From NCBI GenBank assembly GCA_049999725.1, contig JBNGIS010009128.1, forward strand, positions 1 to 53,584: a stretch of 53,584 nucleotides of DNA, in the 5' to 3' direction. The position numbers were made by a program, and so were the translations under genes. Each line of letters opens with the position of its first letter. Position 1 is the first letter of the stretch. Positions 1 to 10,049 of this stretch are shown here, one piece after another. Source of the DNA: Haplomitrium mnioides. Taxonomy: Eukaryota; Marchantiophyta; Haplomitriopsida; Calobryales. The notes under the pieces were generated by a model. That model did not search any database, was not told where the DNA came from, and was given only the letters and a program-made list of their open reading frames with translations.

Positions 1-120
1 ATCCCCTTCATTGTTGACATTATGGAGAGGCCGTCGAAATACTCGCCCTAAACCTGAGACCAACCCGGAGTCTAAGTTATCATCTTTCCAAATAGTGAAG
101 TTTTCCTCTCCAGTCCGGGA

Positions 121-315
121 ATGGGCCATAATCGTACACGAAGGAAAAGACGGGCTAAGTATGTGTCGGAATACTCTTCTGATAGTTCAAGTAGTAATGA
201 GGAAACAAAAGAGAGCTCTAACAGTGACTTCGATAGCAGCAGCTCTGATGATCAGAGATCTTCAAGAAGGAAGAAGCAGAGAAAGGAGCGAAGGATCAGA
301 AAGGCTGCTAAATGA
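121..315 (+). pseudogene. Ser-rich/basic segment of E gag-like protein, ends at a premature stop
   Basis: This 64-codon stretch is a run of Ser/Asp/Glu followed by a Lys/Arg-rich end. The same arrangement precedes the zinc knuckle in C gag (27324-27812, minus strand). It is in the same frame as the 337-1668 ORF and is separated from it only by a TGA (313-315) and a TAA (334-336). I read it as the disordered linker of the same gag-like protein rather than a separate gene. The upstream bases 1-120 show stops and no recognisable domain. Confidence 0.55.
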
Positions 316-336
316 AAGGAAGCTTGTCTAGCATAA

Positions 337-1668
337 ATGAGTTCAAAGATAGAGATAATGCAGGCTCTCCTTGCCAACATCAAGCCAAATCTAGAGAAGG
401 GGGCACGTACCTCCCAAGCTGCACAACCAGATGGGTGGGTCACAACCAGACCCACGAAAGTGATAGTGATGGTGTGCTGGAATTGTAGTCAGCCTGGGCA
501 TGTTTCTTCCAACTGCTCGGAACCATGGGGGCAAAAGGATGGGTATCCAACTGCCATACAGTCCCAGTGTGAGGAGGAGGAAGCAGTCTGGACAAAGGAG
601 GAAACCTCTACCTCAGAGGATTGTTATCAAGCAAGAGCCAAAGCTAAATCCAAGCCTCACCAGAAGAGCAAGAGCAAGAAAAGGCAAAAGGCTAAGAATG
701 GTACGAATCAAGTGTTCATAAGCGATTTTGAATACGAGGCAAAATACTCCACCTGGTTCTACCAGACACAAACAGCGGGGAAGGGAGAATTGGGCGGTAG
801 CTCGGAGGCGACTCCTGAGGAAAGGGAAGATAAAGAGGACCTAAAGCATGTCCCGGAGCAGCAATTACTAAGCAATCCAATTGAGCTCCAAGAGGCGGAA
901 GCATCCCAGGTAGTAGTGCAGAATCTTACCCCTTGCATCATTGGAGCTGAGGCGGAAGAATCTGAACCAGAAAAAGAGGAATCTGCGAACATGTTGGGAG
1001 ACCATGGGAGGACCCAACTAGAGCTAAAAGGGGAGTATGCAACAGGACCTCATCACCTGCAACAGGAGGAGCTTCTAGAAGACCAATCTCGGCAAAGCCC
1101 CGAACCCGAGCTAAAAGGGGAGTTGCCATCAGTGTACTCAGTGGGGGGAAGTCATGATGAGCAACTGCCAAGTGTCGTTGAGTTAGGGTCTCCTCAAGTG
1201 GTGGAATGCAAGATAATCGAAATAACCAGTTGCCACCTGGAGGATCCAAAATTACCGGAAGAGGAACCCGATCTCAATCCAGGGAGGAAGCTTGCCTTAA
1301 TCCAGACCAAGGACCTTGCTGACAAGGAGGAGACTGTGGTCAAAGAGTTGGAAGACTTTATAGCAGAGGTGCAAACACCTACTCCCTACATTATTCAAGT
1401 TGAAGTAGAAGAAGCAGAACCAGAAGGGAGGGAATCTGAAAAAATGTCGGGGGACACTGTGATGGTCAACCAGATAGACCTGGCAAGTAGCATGGAAAAC
1501 AAATCTGGTGTGGAGGAAACAATGGGGGAATCAGTGGACAAGGATGGTTTCAATCTAGAACCCGAAGCAAAAGGGGAGTGGACCCTGCCGTACCCATTAG
1601 AGTTTGAACTCCATCAAATAAAGGAGGAGAGGCCAGATCAGATGGAAGATTGCAGCCTAGAGGACTAG
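337..1668 (+). CDS. Gag-like protein with one CCHC zinc knuckle and a long acidic tail (element E)
   Basis: This 443-codon frame is the longest uninterrupted one in the window. Cys47, Cys50, His55 and Cys60 form a CX2CX4HX4C knuckle of the retroviral nucleocapsid type, flanked by residues close to those in C gag (MVCWNC..PGH). A Lys-rich stretch follows at about residues 98-120. The rest is highly acidic and mostly Glu/Pro/Ser/Leu. It contains a diverged internal duplication: a TPCIIGAEAEESEPE block near residue 200 recurs as TPYIIQVEVEEAEPE near residue 350. Knuckles of this kind bind nucleic acid in Gag particles; a role for the acidic tail is unknown. The ATG at 337 follows an in-frame stop, so the original start was probably further upstream. 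No second knuckle is seen, whereas C has two. Confidence 0.6.
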   Translation: MSSKIEIMQALLANIKPNLEKGARTSQAAQPDGWVTTRPTKVIVMVCWNCSQPGHVSSNCSEPWGQKDGYPTAIQSQCEEEEAVWTKEETSTSEDCYQARAKAKSKPHQKSKSKKRQKAKNGTNQVFISDFEYEAKYSTWFYQTQTAGKGELGGSSEATPEEREDKEDLKHVPEQQLLSNPIELQEAEASQVVVQNLTPCIIGAEAEESEPEKEESANMLGDHGRTQLELKGEYATGPHHLQQEELLEDQSRQSPEPELKGELPSVYSVGGSHDEQLPSVVELGSPQVVECKIIEITSCHLEDPKLPEEEPDLNPGRKLALIQTKDLADKEETVVKELEDFIAEVQTPTPYIIQVEVEEAEPEGRESEKMSGDTVMVNQIDLASSMENKSGVEETMGESVDKDGFNLEPEAKGEWTLPYPLEFELHQIKEERPDQMEDCSLED

Positions 1669-1674
1669 AAATCA

Positions 1675-2001
1675 TTGAAAGTTGAACCTCATCTGGAGCC
1701 AAAAAAGGAGCTAACCTTGAGCCAATCCAATAGTCTTGCTGTTAGGGAAGAAAGTGTAACAGGCAATCCAACTGCAACTGACGTTGTATATAGTTGTATT
1801 CTTATAGACCCTGTGTACAGTACCTTTGTTCGTTCGTGGTTTGTTGTTTGTTTCCCATGTGTGTGTGGTGTGAGTACCCCAAGGCTAGGGGAGAAAGGCC
1901 AGCAGAGTGGTATGATGTTGTACAGATTGGATGTCCATGTTGATAAAACAATTTTTGACTCAACTTTTGTGTGGGACCCAAGAAAGAATTTGAAGCTTTG
2001 A
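1675..2001 (+). pseudogene. C-terminal continuation of the E gag-like frame after a TAG stop
   Basis: The frame continues directly from the 337-1668 ORF after a TAG at 1666-1668 and reaches a TGA near 1999. The first 40 codons keep the acidic, Glu/Leu/Pro composition of the ORF (for example EPHLEPKKEL), so one stop probably cut an originally longer protein. The remainder is Val/Phe/Cys-rich and may be untranslated sequence before the polypurine tract. From 2002 to 2159 I see nothing codable. Confidence 0.4.
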
Positions 2002-2159
2002 CTGTATACCAGAGTGTGTGTTTTTTGGTAATTTCTTTCTAGGGGTTGTTAGTTTTGTTATCTGACTTTTACCTCCAGCTAGAGCAACCATGACAATGCG
2101 CAGAGCTGCAAGGTTAACCCATTGAAGGCCAGACGGATGTTCGCGAGGACGCTTCACAT

Positions 2160-2174
2160 TTAAAAGGGGAGTAA
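2160..2174 (+). other. Polypurine tract of element E
   Basis: The purine-rich stretch TTAAAAGGGGAGTAA lies immediately before the LTR start TGTCAG. Element C has almost the same sequence at 22548-22563 on the minus strand. In LTR retrotransposons this tract primes plus-strand DNA synthesis, and its position fixes the LTR boundary. Confidence 0.8.
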
Positions 2175-5100
2175 TGTCAGCCGGGTGCTAAGGTACTTCA
2201 TGCAAAATTTTCAAAGAAGTGCTTCCAATGCACACAAACAGGGTTCAATACATGTTTGAGGAGTAAGTAAAAATAAAAGGATAGAGATAAAAAGAAATAA
2301 AACTACTCTAAGTGTTGAGGGCCAGGCCAAGCCAAGCCCACTAATTTCCTAACTATCTTTCTTGGAGGACAGCTTGCCCTGCGGGTGGGTTTAGCCCTGA
2401 ACTAGGTCCGTCCAGGGGCAGAGAAGGGAATGCGGTGGCCTTACACCCCTCTAGGGGGCTGCCTCTCGGAAGAACTAAGGAGTGGGGGAGTTATATAGTG
2501 CATTGGCCTTTTGGAGAAACACTTATGGGATAATGTCTCGAGCTGACATTTGACGGGCAGACAGTACGAGGGGAGCATTCGCACAGGAACATTTGCGCAG
2601 TGGAGGATATCGCCACGAATTGCTAGGAGAAGAATTTCGGCATGCGCAAGGGGGAGATGAGTTGATCGTCAAAGGAAAGATCAAGCCATGATGGAATTGC
2701 AGGGAGGTTTTGCCAAGGAATCAAATCGCGCAAATCGTGGTAGCGGAGTTGAATCATGAATGGGAGCCGGTGTCGCAGGGAGACCAGATCACCAGAAGAT
2801 TGACCCGGAAGCAGAAGTTGCGAAGGAAACAATTTGATTTTGGACGAGGAATTCACGTAGCCAGAGAGATCAGTGCAGGACAACCACTGCTGCAGAGAGA
2901 CCGCACAGGAAGAGGATTTGGACAGGATTCAAAGGGAGAAATCGCCGCAGGAGAATTTCACGCAAATGGAGGAGTCGAATAGAACCAGTATTGAAGGTTG
3001 GATTGATTAGAAGCGGAATCGTAGGGGCCAAGAGGATCCAATCGCCTCAAGAAATTACGCAGGCTGAGAGGAGGAGGTTGAATTGCAATGCAGGCGTACA
3101 GGGGATGGCGGAGCTAGGAGGGATCGAGGAGGGAACTACTTGCGGAAGAAGAATTTCCCTTGCGGCCTTGAAGAAGAATTGGCAGAAGGAGCTTGCGAAG
3201 AATTTAAGTTGAAAATCTATGCGCGGAAGGATGATCTGAGGGGAATCGAGTCCGGGGTCCGTGGGTCCGATCCGAAGAACGGATCGGAAACTCGCCTTCC
3301 TAAGTAGGGAACTCCACTTTAAATGGTTCCAATCCGTCTTCCGATGTGGGGAGGACTAGTTACAAGGGATTCCGAAGCGGGTTAAGTAATCAGACAGAAA
3401 GGTGATTTATCGAAGATTCGGACGACATGGAGATAATTGGGAAAGTTTGAATCGGGTATCTTGAGAAAGTTTGAAATGGATCTGCGGGGGATAGTTCTTA
3501 CATCGAACTTTTTGACAAGTCAGAGGAAGAACGTAGAGGCTGAAAAGGTGACTTATCGACAGTCCAACGCAAAAGGAGAACCAAGTGTAGAAACAGGGAT
3601 AAATCGAAGACCTGGCAGGAAAGGGCACATGGAGCCGAAAGGGCGATAAATCGAAGGCGGAGCCCACTTGAGGGGGTTCCGATCTGCCATCCGTTGTAGG
3701 GCACCCCACTTAATATGGTTCCGTATGACCTTCCTAAGTGGAGAATCCACTTAGCAGGGTTCCGAATGGGGTTAACAAGGGTTGGCGAAACGAGAATATA
3801 GCGCAGTTCCAGTATAGGAAGAAAGGGAGGTGAAACAGAGATTTATCACCTGTCCAAGGAGAAGCAAGGAGTGCTGAAGCGGCGATCTATCATAGGTTTG
3901 AAAAGAAGAAAGCCTACAAAATGATGACAAATCATTGATTCGACCCTGGGAGAACCAAAAATGCCAGAAAGGTAATCTAGCACAAATCAAACGGAAGACG
4001 AAGCGGTGCCAAAAAGGGGATACATCACCGATCCAGCAAGGGGCAGAAGCAAAGGTCCTTGGTAGTTCTTATTCGGGGGGAACAATTCTTGCCGATGACG
4101 TGTCAGTCAGAAAGTCAGCGGGTCAACGGAGGGTCAGCGCGGCGGTCCGCCTACCCTTTTGCGGGGCGGCGTCAGATGGCGCCACAGCGGAAACGTGGCA
4201 CCTCCACGGGACTCAGGAATCTGCGGAAATCTAACAGATTCCGCGGGCATCTTGACATCGACGGATTACGTGTCATTCAACAGGAATCCGAGAACCAGAG
4301 GGAATCTTATAGATTTTGTAAGAATCTCAAGCTTTGCGGAAACGTGTCGCTACGAGGGAGCCCGTGGGATTCCTCGGAAGCATTTGCGGACCTCTGTGGG
4401 GACGAGGTGCGACGAGGGAAGATCGAAGAATTCTTCGAATTGAGGGTCAATTTTGCCTCGAAATTGCCATCAGATTTGCGCCGAGCCCTTATCGTCTTGC
4501 AGAATTTAGCCAGAGCCTTGAAATTGACATCATCTCCACCGCCTTGCAAAAATAAACAGAGCGCTTGGAGTTTGCATTCTACGGTCAGCAACGAGCCTGC
4601 TCGGAGCGACACCCATTTCCATCGATCGACATCCAAACATAGGAAGAATCCAAATCAGAGGGAGGAGAAACGACAAAAGGTATGAGAAATTTGCAAGGAG
4701 TATATGGGAGCTGACTCTGTTGTAGAGGGGATGGATAATTTTGTGCAAAGAAAGCAGCGGGAGACAGGGGAGAGAATTTTGGTGAGACTTCTGGTGAGGG
4801 GGTGTACTCGTGAGGGAATGCCATCACAAGGTGGAGGTGGACTGAGGGAGTGCTGGGAATTGCTGGGCAGGAGGCTCTAGAGGCTCAGACTACTCAGGTG
4901 TACTCACATTTGAAGGCATGCCAACATTTGGAGGTGGACCAACACGTAGAGGAGAGGAGAATTCGTTCAGTCTGTATTTCGTGAGGGGCAGCCAAGGGGG
5001 GGTCTTGGTGTCGCCTTTGCTTTAGTTTGTGCAGGAGAATCAGTCCCAGAGGCAATTGGAGATTGTTGTTGGAGTTACAATCTTGTGGAGGAAGGGAGAG

Positions 5101-5904
5101 GAGTGGCCATGTTAGTGCCTGAGCATTGCAGAGAAGATCCATCCAATTCTCGGGTGGAGTGGGTGGCCAACAGTCGAGAGGACTGTATTCCAGAGGTGGA
5201 AGTTAAACAAGACCTCTTCCTAGCATGAGGAAGTAAATGCAGGACTTCTCGCGAGGGAAGTTAAAAACTATCTGGACAGGGTGGGTGAGTGGAGATAGAG
5301 TAGCAGAAGTAGTGATGTTTCTGGTGGATTATGTTTTCAAAGTGATATTAGGAGAGTAGAAAGAGAAGAAGATAATTTTGTACAAAGTTAGAAAGGCCAT
5401 TTTGTTAGATTTAGCTGTTGGGTTGTGTTGTCCATATTGTGGAGAGAATAAGTTAGATAGCTATGTTGTAGGTGCTGGAGTAGTTAGACTTGTTGATAAT
5501 TGAGTGCTTGGTAGAGTGTTTAGTCTTGGAGATGTTAGGACACAGCCTGTAGAGGAAGGCTGTAAGATCATCCATGTGTGACAATTGCATACACTCCTGT
5601 TCATAGGGGGTGACATTGAATATTTGCAAACAAGTGTTACATCAAGCACAGTGTGGATGTACTCCAGAATCAGTTGAATTGTGTTTTCTCTATTTGTGGT
5701 GAGGAAGAAGACAGGTCTGTCTTGGGTTTGGTGATTGTGAGAGTAGTGTGGGAAGGACATGTGAGAAGTTCAGGATTGTTAAGACCTGAATTCACTAACA
5801 AAGGTGCTGGGGCCATCTCATTAAAGACCCTTGTTACTCTCTGTCACCATTTTTTCTGGAAAAAGCCTCAACCAGGTGTTAAGAGAGGAGGGAAGGGGGT
5901 GACA
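2175..5904 (+). repeat. 3' LTR of element E, 3.73 kb
   Basis: The LTR starts TGTCAG after the polypurine tract and ends GGGGGTGACA, giving TGTCA/TGACA termini. Modules shared with C and E2 include a segment near 2310-2480 (CCTGAACTAGGT and CTTACACCCCTCTAGGG), an inverted-repeat segment near 3260-3380, and a run of the degenerate motif GTGAYTTATCG at 3400-4050. It also carries one GC-rich module near 4125-4200 and a distal segment near 5100-5260 that matches C. Frames inside the LTR are short and not conserved between copies, so I treat it as non-coding. Confidence 0.75.
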
Positions 5905-7262
5905 CCTCTTCTCGAATCGATTGGCAAAGCTCTTCAATTCATGCATAGATTCTTCTACTTCGACCTGCAATCAAGTTGCCTTCCCCTTGCGATTTGTTTT
6001 CAATCAAGAAACAATAGCTCTTTCTTCGATTTCTGCCTTGGATCTCCCTGAACTTCACCTGTTTTTTCAACGTTTTTTTTTTCTGCTACACCTTCCTTCA
6101 ATCGATGAGCAAAACTTCTTTATTTCTGCTCCAAATTTGTTGATTCGAGTTGCACTAGAATTGATTTCCCTAGGCAATCCTTCCTCAACCTTCTGCTTAA
6201 AACGTGCAACTCATTCTCCATCAAAGCATTATGATGAACTGATTTGGGCTTCTTCACCAATAGTGCCCAATGCTCCAAAAGAATTTGCTTTCTTTACCAA
6301 GTAACTTGAATTTGTTGTTTTTTCCAATCAACTTGAGTGGATTGATCTTCAAGCCAAGAAAAGCCTAAAATAATGTCATATTGTACTTGTGCAATACCAA
6401 AATCCATAGATTCCTTATGTTATTTGCCAATCCTAAGAAGAAATAACTTGTGAAAGTTGAATACCTCATGTTTTTGGCCATCAGCTATAGTCACAAAACT
6501 TCCCTTGATAGGCAAAAGTTAAAGTTGTGATTTTCTTTGCAAAATTTGATGACATAAAATTTACAAAACTTCTATAGTCTACCAATATTCTACAAGAATG
6601 CTCATCAACAATGCCGTCTAGATGAGACAAGGTGTTTTGAATTCTTGTCGAGCTTTCAATTCTATTGAAACTAATCAAACTCTTAGTAAACCGCTCAATT
6701 GTTTTTACTGAAGTCTCTTGTTTTCCTTGTTGTTTTCATCTTCAACAATTGCTGTTTGCACAAAAACGCATAGTTGACCTTAGTGATGTGAGCAATTTGC
6801 AATCCTATGAACAATTTGTTGACAATGAAAACATCCTCCATTTTGGTATAGACGGTCTCGCTCTACATTGGTAATTGTCCTTCTTTGCACCATATCAATT
6901 TTCATAGATACAACCTTATTTGGTGGCATATAAACATTTGCTAAAGCTTGTTGTAGATGTGACCTAGCTTGGGTAGTCGCTAACAGTGAGTCGTATCATT
7001 TAGTCATGCGCATTGCTTCTTCTAGTTGAGAGGGTTCTCTCATTGTCACTTCCATTCTAGTGTGAGGCTTCACCCCTCGAACAAAGCAATCTAAAGCTTC
7101 TCCCTCACCCATATAAGAAATTTGCATAATGATATTCTGAAATTGTGTGGCATAGCTCTTTATTGTACCCAATTGCTTTAGTTCTACCAATCAATCTCTT
7201 GCCATCTTTTGAGCATTCAAAACCCTAAATTTTAAATTCACCGCATCTTTGAACTCTCACAT
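5905..7262 (-). pseudogene. Minus-strand gag-protease fragment of an A/D-type chromovirus
   Basis: Read on the minus strand from 7262 downward, this fragment parallels D gag. It contains a Retrotrans_gag segment (7190-6996, including LKQLGTIKSYATQFQNIIMQ), then a CCHC knuckle near 6836-6790 in which Cys, Cys, His and Cys are all present. A protease-like segment follows at 6678-6481, with the catalytic position reading VDYRSF instead of DSGAS. A protease C-terminal motif (ILGFSWLEDQS) lies near 6375. Several stops and frameshifts break the frame. It ends abruptly at satellite sequence (7263-7339) and at the end of the E LTR (5904). Below about 6300 it is too decayed to assign beyond a protease-RT linker. 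Confidence 0.65.
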
Positions 7263-7339
7263 GAAGCAATTTGAGCAAATTTTTGCATCCAACAAAGATG
7301 TGATTTGGAAGCATAGTACTAATTCTTGCACCAAAAAAT
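7263..7339. repeat. Satellite remnant left of element D
   Basis: This short stretch contains units of the type TTGCATCCAACAAAGATG...TTTGGAAGCAT, as seen at 16026-16430 and 44520-45060. Its last bases, AAAAT (7335-7339), are the left target-site duplication of D. The unit is completed on the far side of D at 16026. Confidence 0.7.
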
Positions 7340-7760
7340 TGTAGTAGTACAAACAAGATGTTGTGCTATTTATAAAAAATAAAGAGGAGTGAAATAAGTG
7401 GTAGAGGATCGCTTTCAAGGTTGAATTAAGATAAGATAACTAACCTTTGAAGTTACTTCGATAGCTTTTAGGGTTGAAATTAGGAGTGACTTCTAAATGA
7501 TCACTTTTAGGGTTGAAATTGGAAGCAACTTGTAAGTGAAGAAAGAGGGATGACACCTTATTCTCTTGTATAAATAGAAGGGCTTCATAGCCCTACCTTT
7601 TATTATAGAGTTCCTTTCAATTTGGTTTGGTTTCTTGGTTGCTTGGCGTTGGCTTGCACTCTTGGGTGTCGTTTGCTTATTGGCCTTGAGTTGTATAACT
7701 CTACTAGAGTTATCTTGGAGTTGCTATTCCTTTGGAAGTTGGTCTATGAGTTCTTTTACA
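7340..7760 (+). repeat. 5' LTR of element D
   Basis: This 421-bp LTR begins TGTAGTAGTAC and ends TTCTTTTACA. It aligns along its length with the D 3' LTR and with the A LTR at 16782-17210 in inverse orientation. A TATA box (TATAAATA, 7569-7576) is followed within 5 bp by a small inverted repeat, GGGCT-TCAT-AGCCC. Confidence 0.85.
7569..7594 (+). promoter_or_regulatory. TATA box and adjacent hairpin in D 5' LTR
   Basis: TATAAATA is followed by GGGCTTCATAGCCC, a 5-bp stem with a 4-nt loop. Both elements recur in the D 3' LTR (about 11797-11822). The A LTR keeps the TATA box, and its inverted repeat is partly altered. They mark the likely LTR core promoter and transcript start region. Confidence 0.55.
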
Positions 7761-7761
7761 T

Positions 7762-7774
7762 TGGTATCAGAGCC
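7762..7774 (+). other. Primer binding site of D (initiator tRNA-Met)
   Basis: TGGTATCAGAGCC, one base after the LTR end, is the usual plant Ty3 and copia primer binding site complementary to the 3' end of initiator methionyl tRNA. It fixes the LTR end and the orientation. Confidence 0.9.
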
Positions 7775-7792
7775 ACGACTCTTTTTGGTGGA

Positions 7793-8549
7793 ATGGAGAA
7801 TCAAGAGGCGAGGATTCAAGCAATGAAAAAATAGATTGAACATCTTTATCGCCTTTTAGAAGTTCAAATACAAATGGGAAAAAGCATATTTTCAAGAAAA
7901 AGAAAGCCATAAGCAATTTCCCAAACCAAAAGTATATGATGGAAAGATAATTTTTGGAGCATATGAGAATTTTTTGTTTGATTGTGAGCAATACTTTGAG
8001 GCTACAAACATCAGAGAAGATGGTTGAAGAATTCTATTTGTTGCAAGTCAATTGGAATGAGTGGCAAAAACTTGGTGGAGATATCAAATTCAGCAAGCTC
8101 AATATAGATTTGTTGCTCCAAATGCTTCTTTGCAAGATTTTAAAGAAGCATTGAATTTAAGATTTAGGGCTCTAAATGCTCCAAAGATGGCAAGAGATCG
8201 ATTGGCAGAATTGAAGCAACTTGGTACAATGAGTAGTTATGTCATGCAAATTCAGAATATCACTATGCAGATTTCTAATATAGGTGATAGAGAAGCTTTA
8301 GATCACTTTGTTCAAGGATTGAAGTCTCACACTAGAATAGAAGTGCCAGTAAAAGAACCCTTGCAACTAGAAAAAGCAATGTGTTTGGTTGAACAATACG
8401 ACTTGCTACTATCAACTACAAAAGCTAGACCAAATCCACAACAAGCTTTACCAAATGTTTGTGTGCCACCAAATGAGGTTGTACCTATGGAGATTGATGT
8501 AGTGCAAAGAGTGACACTCACCAATGTAGAGCGTAAGTATGTATGCTAA
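7793..8549 (+). pseudogene. D gag (capsid domain), frame-broken
   Basis: An ATG at 7793 follows the primer binding site, but stops interrupt the first 90 codons. From 8061 to 8549 a 162-codon stretch carries the Retrotrans_gag capsid domain (for example NLRFRALNAPKMARD and a LAELKQLGTMSSYVMQ segment). It ends in a TAA just before a decayed zinc knuckle (GCFYCRQ, near 8560). Gag would form the virus-like particle. The minus-strand fragment at 5905-7262 is a paralogue of this segment. Confidence 0.7.
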
Positions 8550-8727
8550 AGTAGAGGATGTTTTTATTGTCGACAATTGATCATATGATTACAACTTGCT
8601 CATGTCTCCAAGGCCGACCAGGCGCTCTTGTTCATCCACCAATTGTTGAAGAAAAAAAAATTAGAGAAACAACAGACCTAAGAAAAAAAAAGTTGAGCAG
8701 TTTACTTAGAGCTTCGTTAGTTCCAAT

Positions 8728-9060
8728 GGAACTAAGAGCTCAAATAGAATTCAAAGCACTTTGTTTCATTTAGACAATATGGTTGACAAATATTTTTGTA
8801 GAATGTTAGTGGATTGTGAAAGTTTTGAAAACTTCATGTCATTACGTTTAGCAAAGAAAATCAAAGCTAAAATTTTGCATATCAAGGAAAGTTTTGTTAC
8901 TATAGTCGATGGCAAAAAAATAAGGTGTTTCATTTGCACAAGTTATTTCTTCTATGAAATGGCAAAGAGCATGAAGAATCTATGGATTTTGTTGCACCCA
9001 TATAGTGTGATATTATCTTAGGCTTGCTTTGGCTTGAAGATTGATCTGCTAAAGTTGAAT
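8728..9060 (+). pseudogene. D protease region, decayed
   Basis: A stretch reading LDNMVDKYFCRMLVDCESF followed by FMSLRLAKKI aligns with retropepsin-like protease segments of the same family. The catalytic Asp-Ser/Thr-Gly is replaced by DCE, so activity is not expected. The frame stops at 9021 and the protease C-terminal motif continues in another frame. Confidence 0.55.
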
Positions 9061-9239
9061 GGGTAAAACAAAAAATTCAAGTTACTTTACAAGGAGAAAG
9101 CAAATTCTTTTGGAGCATATGTCACTGTTGGTGAAGAGGCCCAAATCAATTTAGTATAATGCTTTGATTGAGAAAGAGTTGTTTGTCTTTGTTGGGAGTA
9201 TCAAGCATATCGTGGACTTGAATAAGGAGGGAGGGAAAT

Positions 9240-9890
9240 CTCTACCGACTTCAATGATTGACAATATTTTGAAGAAGTTTGTAGATATGTTTCTACATGA
9301 TTTGCCAAAGGGTTACCAAGTGATCGACGAATGCTTTTTTCAATTGAGTTGACACTAGAAAGTACTCCTTATAATCGGCTTATATATTGGTTATCACCAC
9401 AAGAGTTGAAAGTGCTTCACAATACCTTGACGGATCTTCTTGCGAAGGATTTTATTCAATATAGTATCTCATTTTAGAGAGCACCAATATTCTTGTACCA
9501 AAGAAAGATGGTAGATTTCATCTTTGTATAGATTATCGTGGTTTAAACAATCAAATAGTAAAGAATGCTTATCTTTTACCATGTATTGATAATCTGTTGG
9601 ATCAATTTAGTGGTGCACAATTTTTTTTCCAAGTTGGATCTTTGAAATGGCTATTGGCAAATTTCTATCAAGCCAAACGATATACCAAAGACAGCTTTTC
9701 GCACAAAGTATGGGCATTTTGAGTAAAAGTCCTTACATTTGGTCTCACATAATGTTTTGGTCATATTCATGAATCAAATGCATCAAATTTTTGATGGGTT
9801 ATTGGATAAGTCAGTTTTGGTATTCTTTGATGACATTTTTATTCTTAGTAAATCTAAAGCTGAGCATCATACTTATGCACACATATCACA
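9240..9890 (+). pseudogene. D reverse transcriptase, multiple frameshifts
   Basis: Recognisable fragments include a conserved FVDMFLHDLPKGY segment before the palm, then the RLNNQ-type core near 9545. The catalytic loop reads VFFDDIFILSK near 9820-9850, the YxDD position of Ty3 RT. At least three frame changes and several stops separate them. Just after the catalytic loop the sequence jumps to the last part of RNase H, so the thumb and connection are missing. Confidence 0.65.
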
Positions 9891-10015
9891 AGCCATTTTT
9901 GCAAACAATTTATTTGGAAAATATGACAAGCTCCTATCACTAATGGGAAGATCAATTGCAACTCTTCGATTTCAAGCTAGAATAAAAGCCTCGAAGATTT
10001 CACACAATTTTTGAT
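9890..10015 (+). pseudogene. D RNase H remnant after an internal deletion
   Basis: From about 9890 the sequence (TYAHISQAIFANNLFGKYDK and onward) aligns with the final part of A RNase H near 37950-37860. The preceding several hundred bases of RT thumb and RNase H present in A are absent. This is an internal deletion relative to the family. Confidence 0.5.
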
Positions 10016-10049
10016 GCATTGTCACAAAAGTCAGATCATCAAGTGAACA

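Larger units (their letters stand above)
1..5904 (+). mobile_element. Element E: long-LTR retroelement with a gag-like frame and no pol, 5' part outside the window
   Basis: A gag-like reading frame (121-2001) is followed by a purine-rich tract at 2160-2174 and a 3.73 kb LTR at 2175-5904. The LTR starts TGTCA and ends TGACA. The polypurine tract and LTR start match element C, which lies in the opposite orientation at 19-32 kb, so E and C belong to one long-LTR Ty3 lineage. No protease, reverse transcriptase, RNase H or integrase lies between the gag-like frame and the LTR. In C that space is filled by about 4 kb of pol. E therefore looks like a gag-only, non-autonomous derivative. The 5' LTR and start of gag lie outside the window, so a recombinant or deleted copy remains possible. 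Confidence 0.75.

Noticed and set aside
4059-4685. 208-codon frame inside the E LTR
   Set aside because: It spans several LTR modules shared with C and E2, where the frame is not kept. Composition is low-complexity and no domain is seen.
5461-5760. Minus-strand 99-codon frame at the E LTR end
   Set aside because: It lies wholly in LTR sequence. The equivalent C LTR segment is not open.
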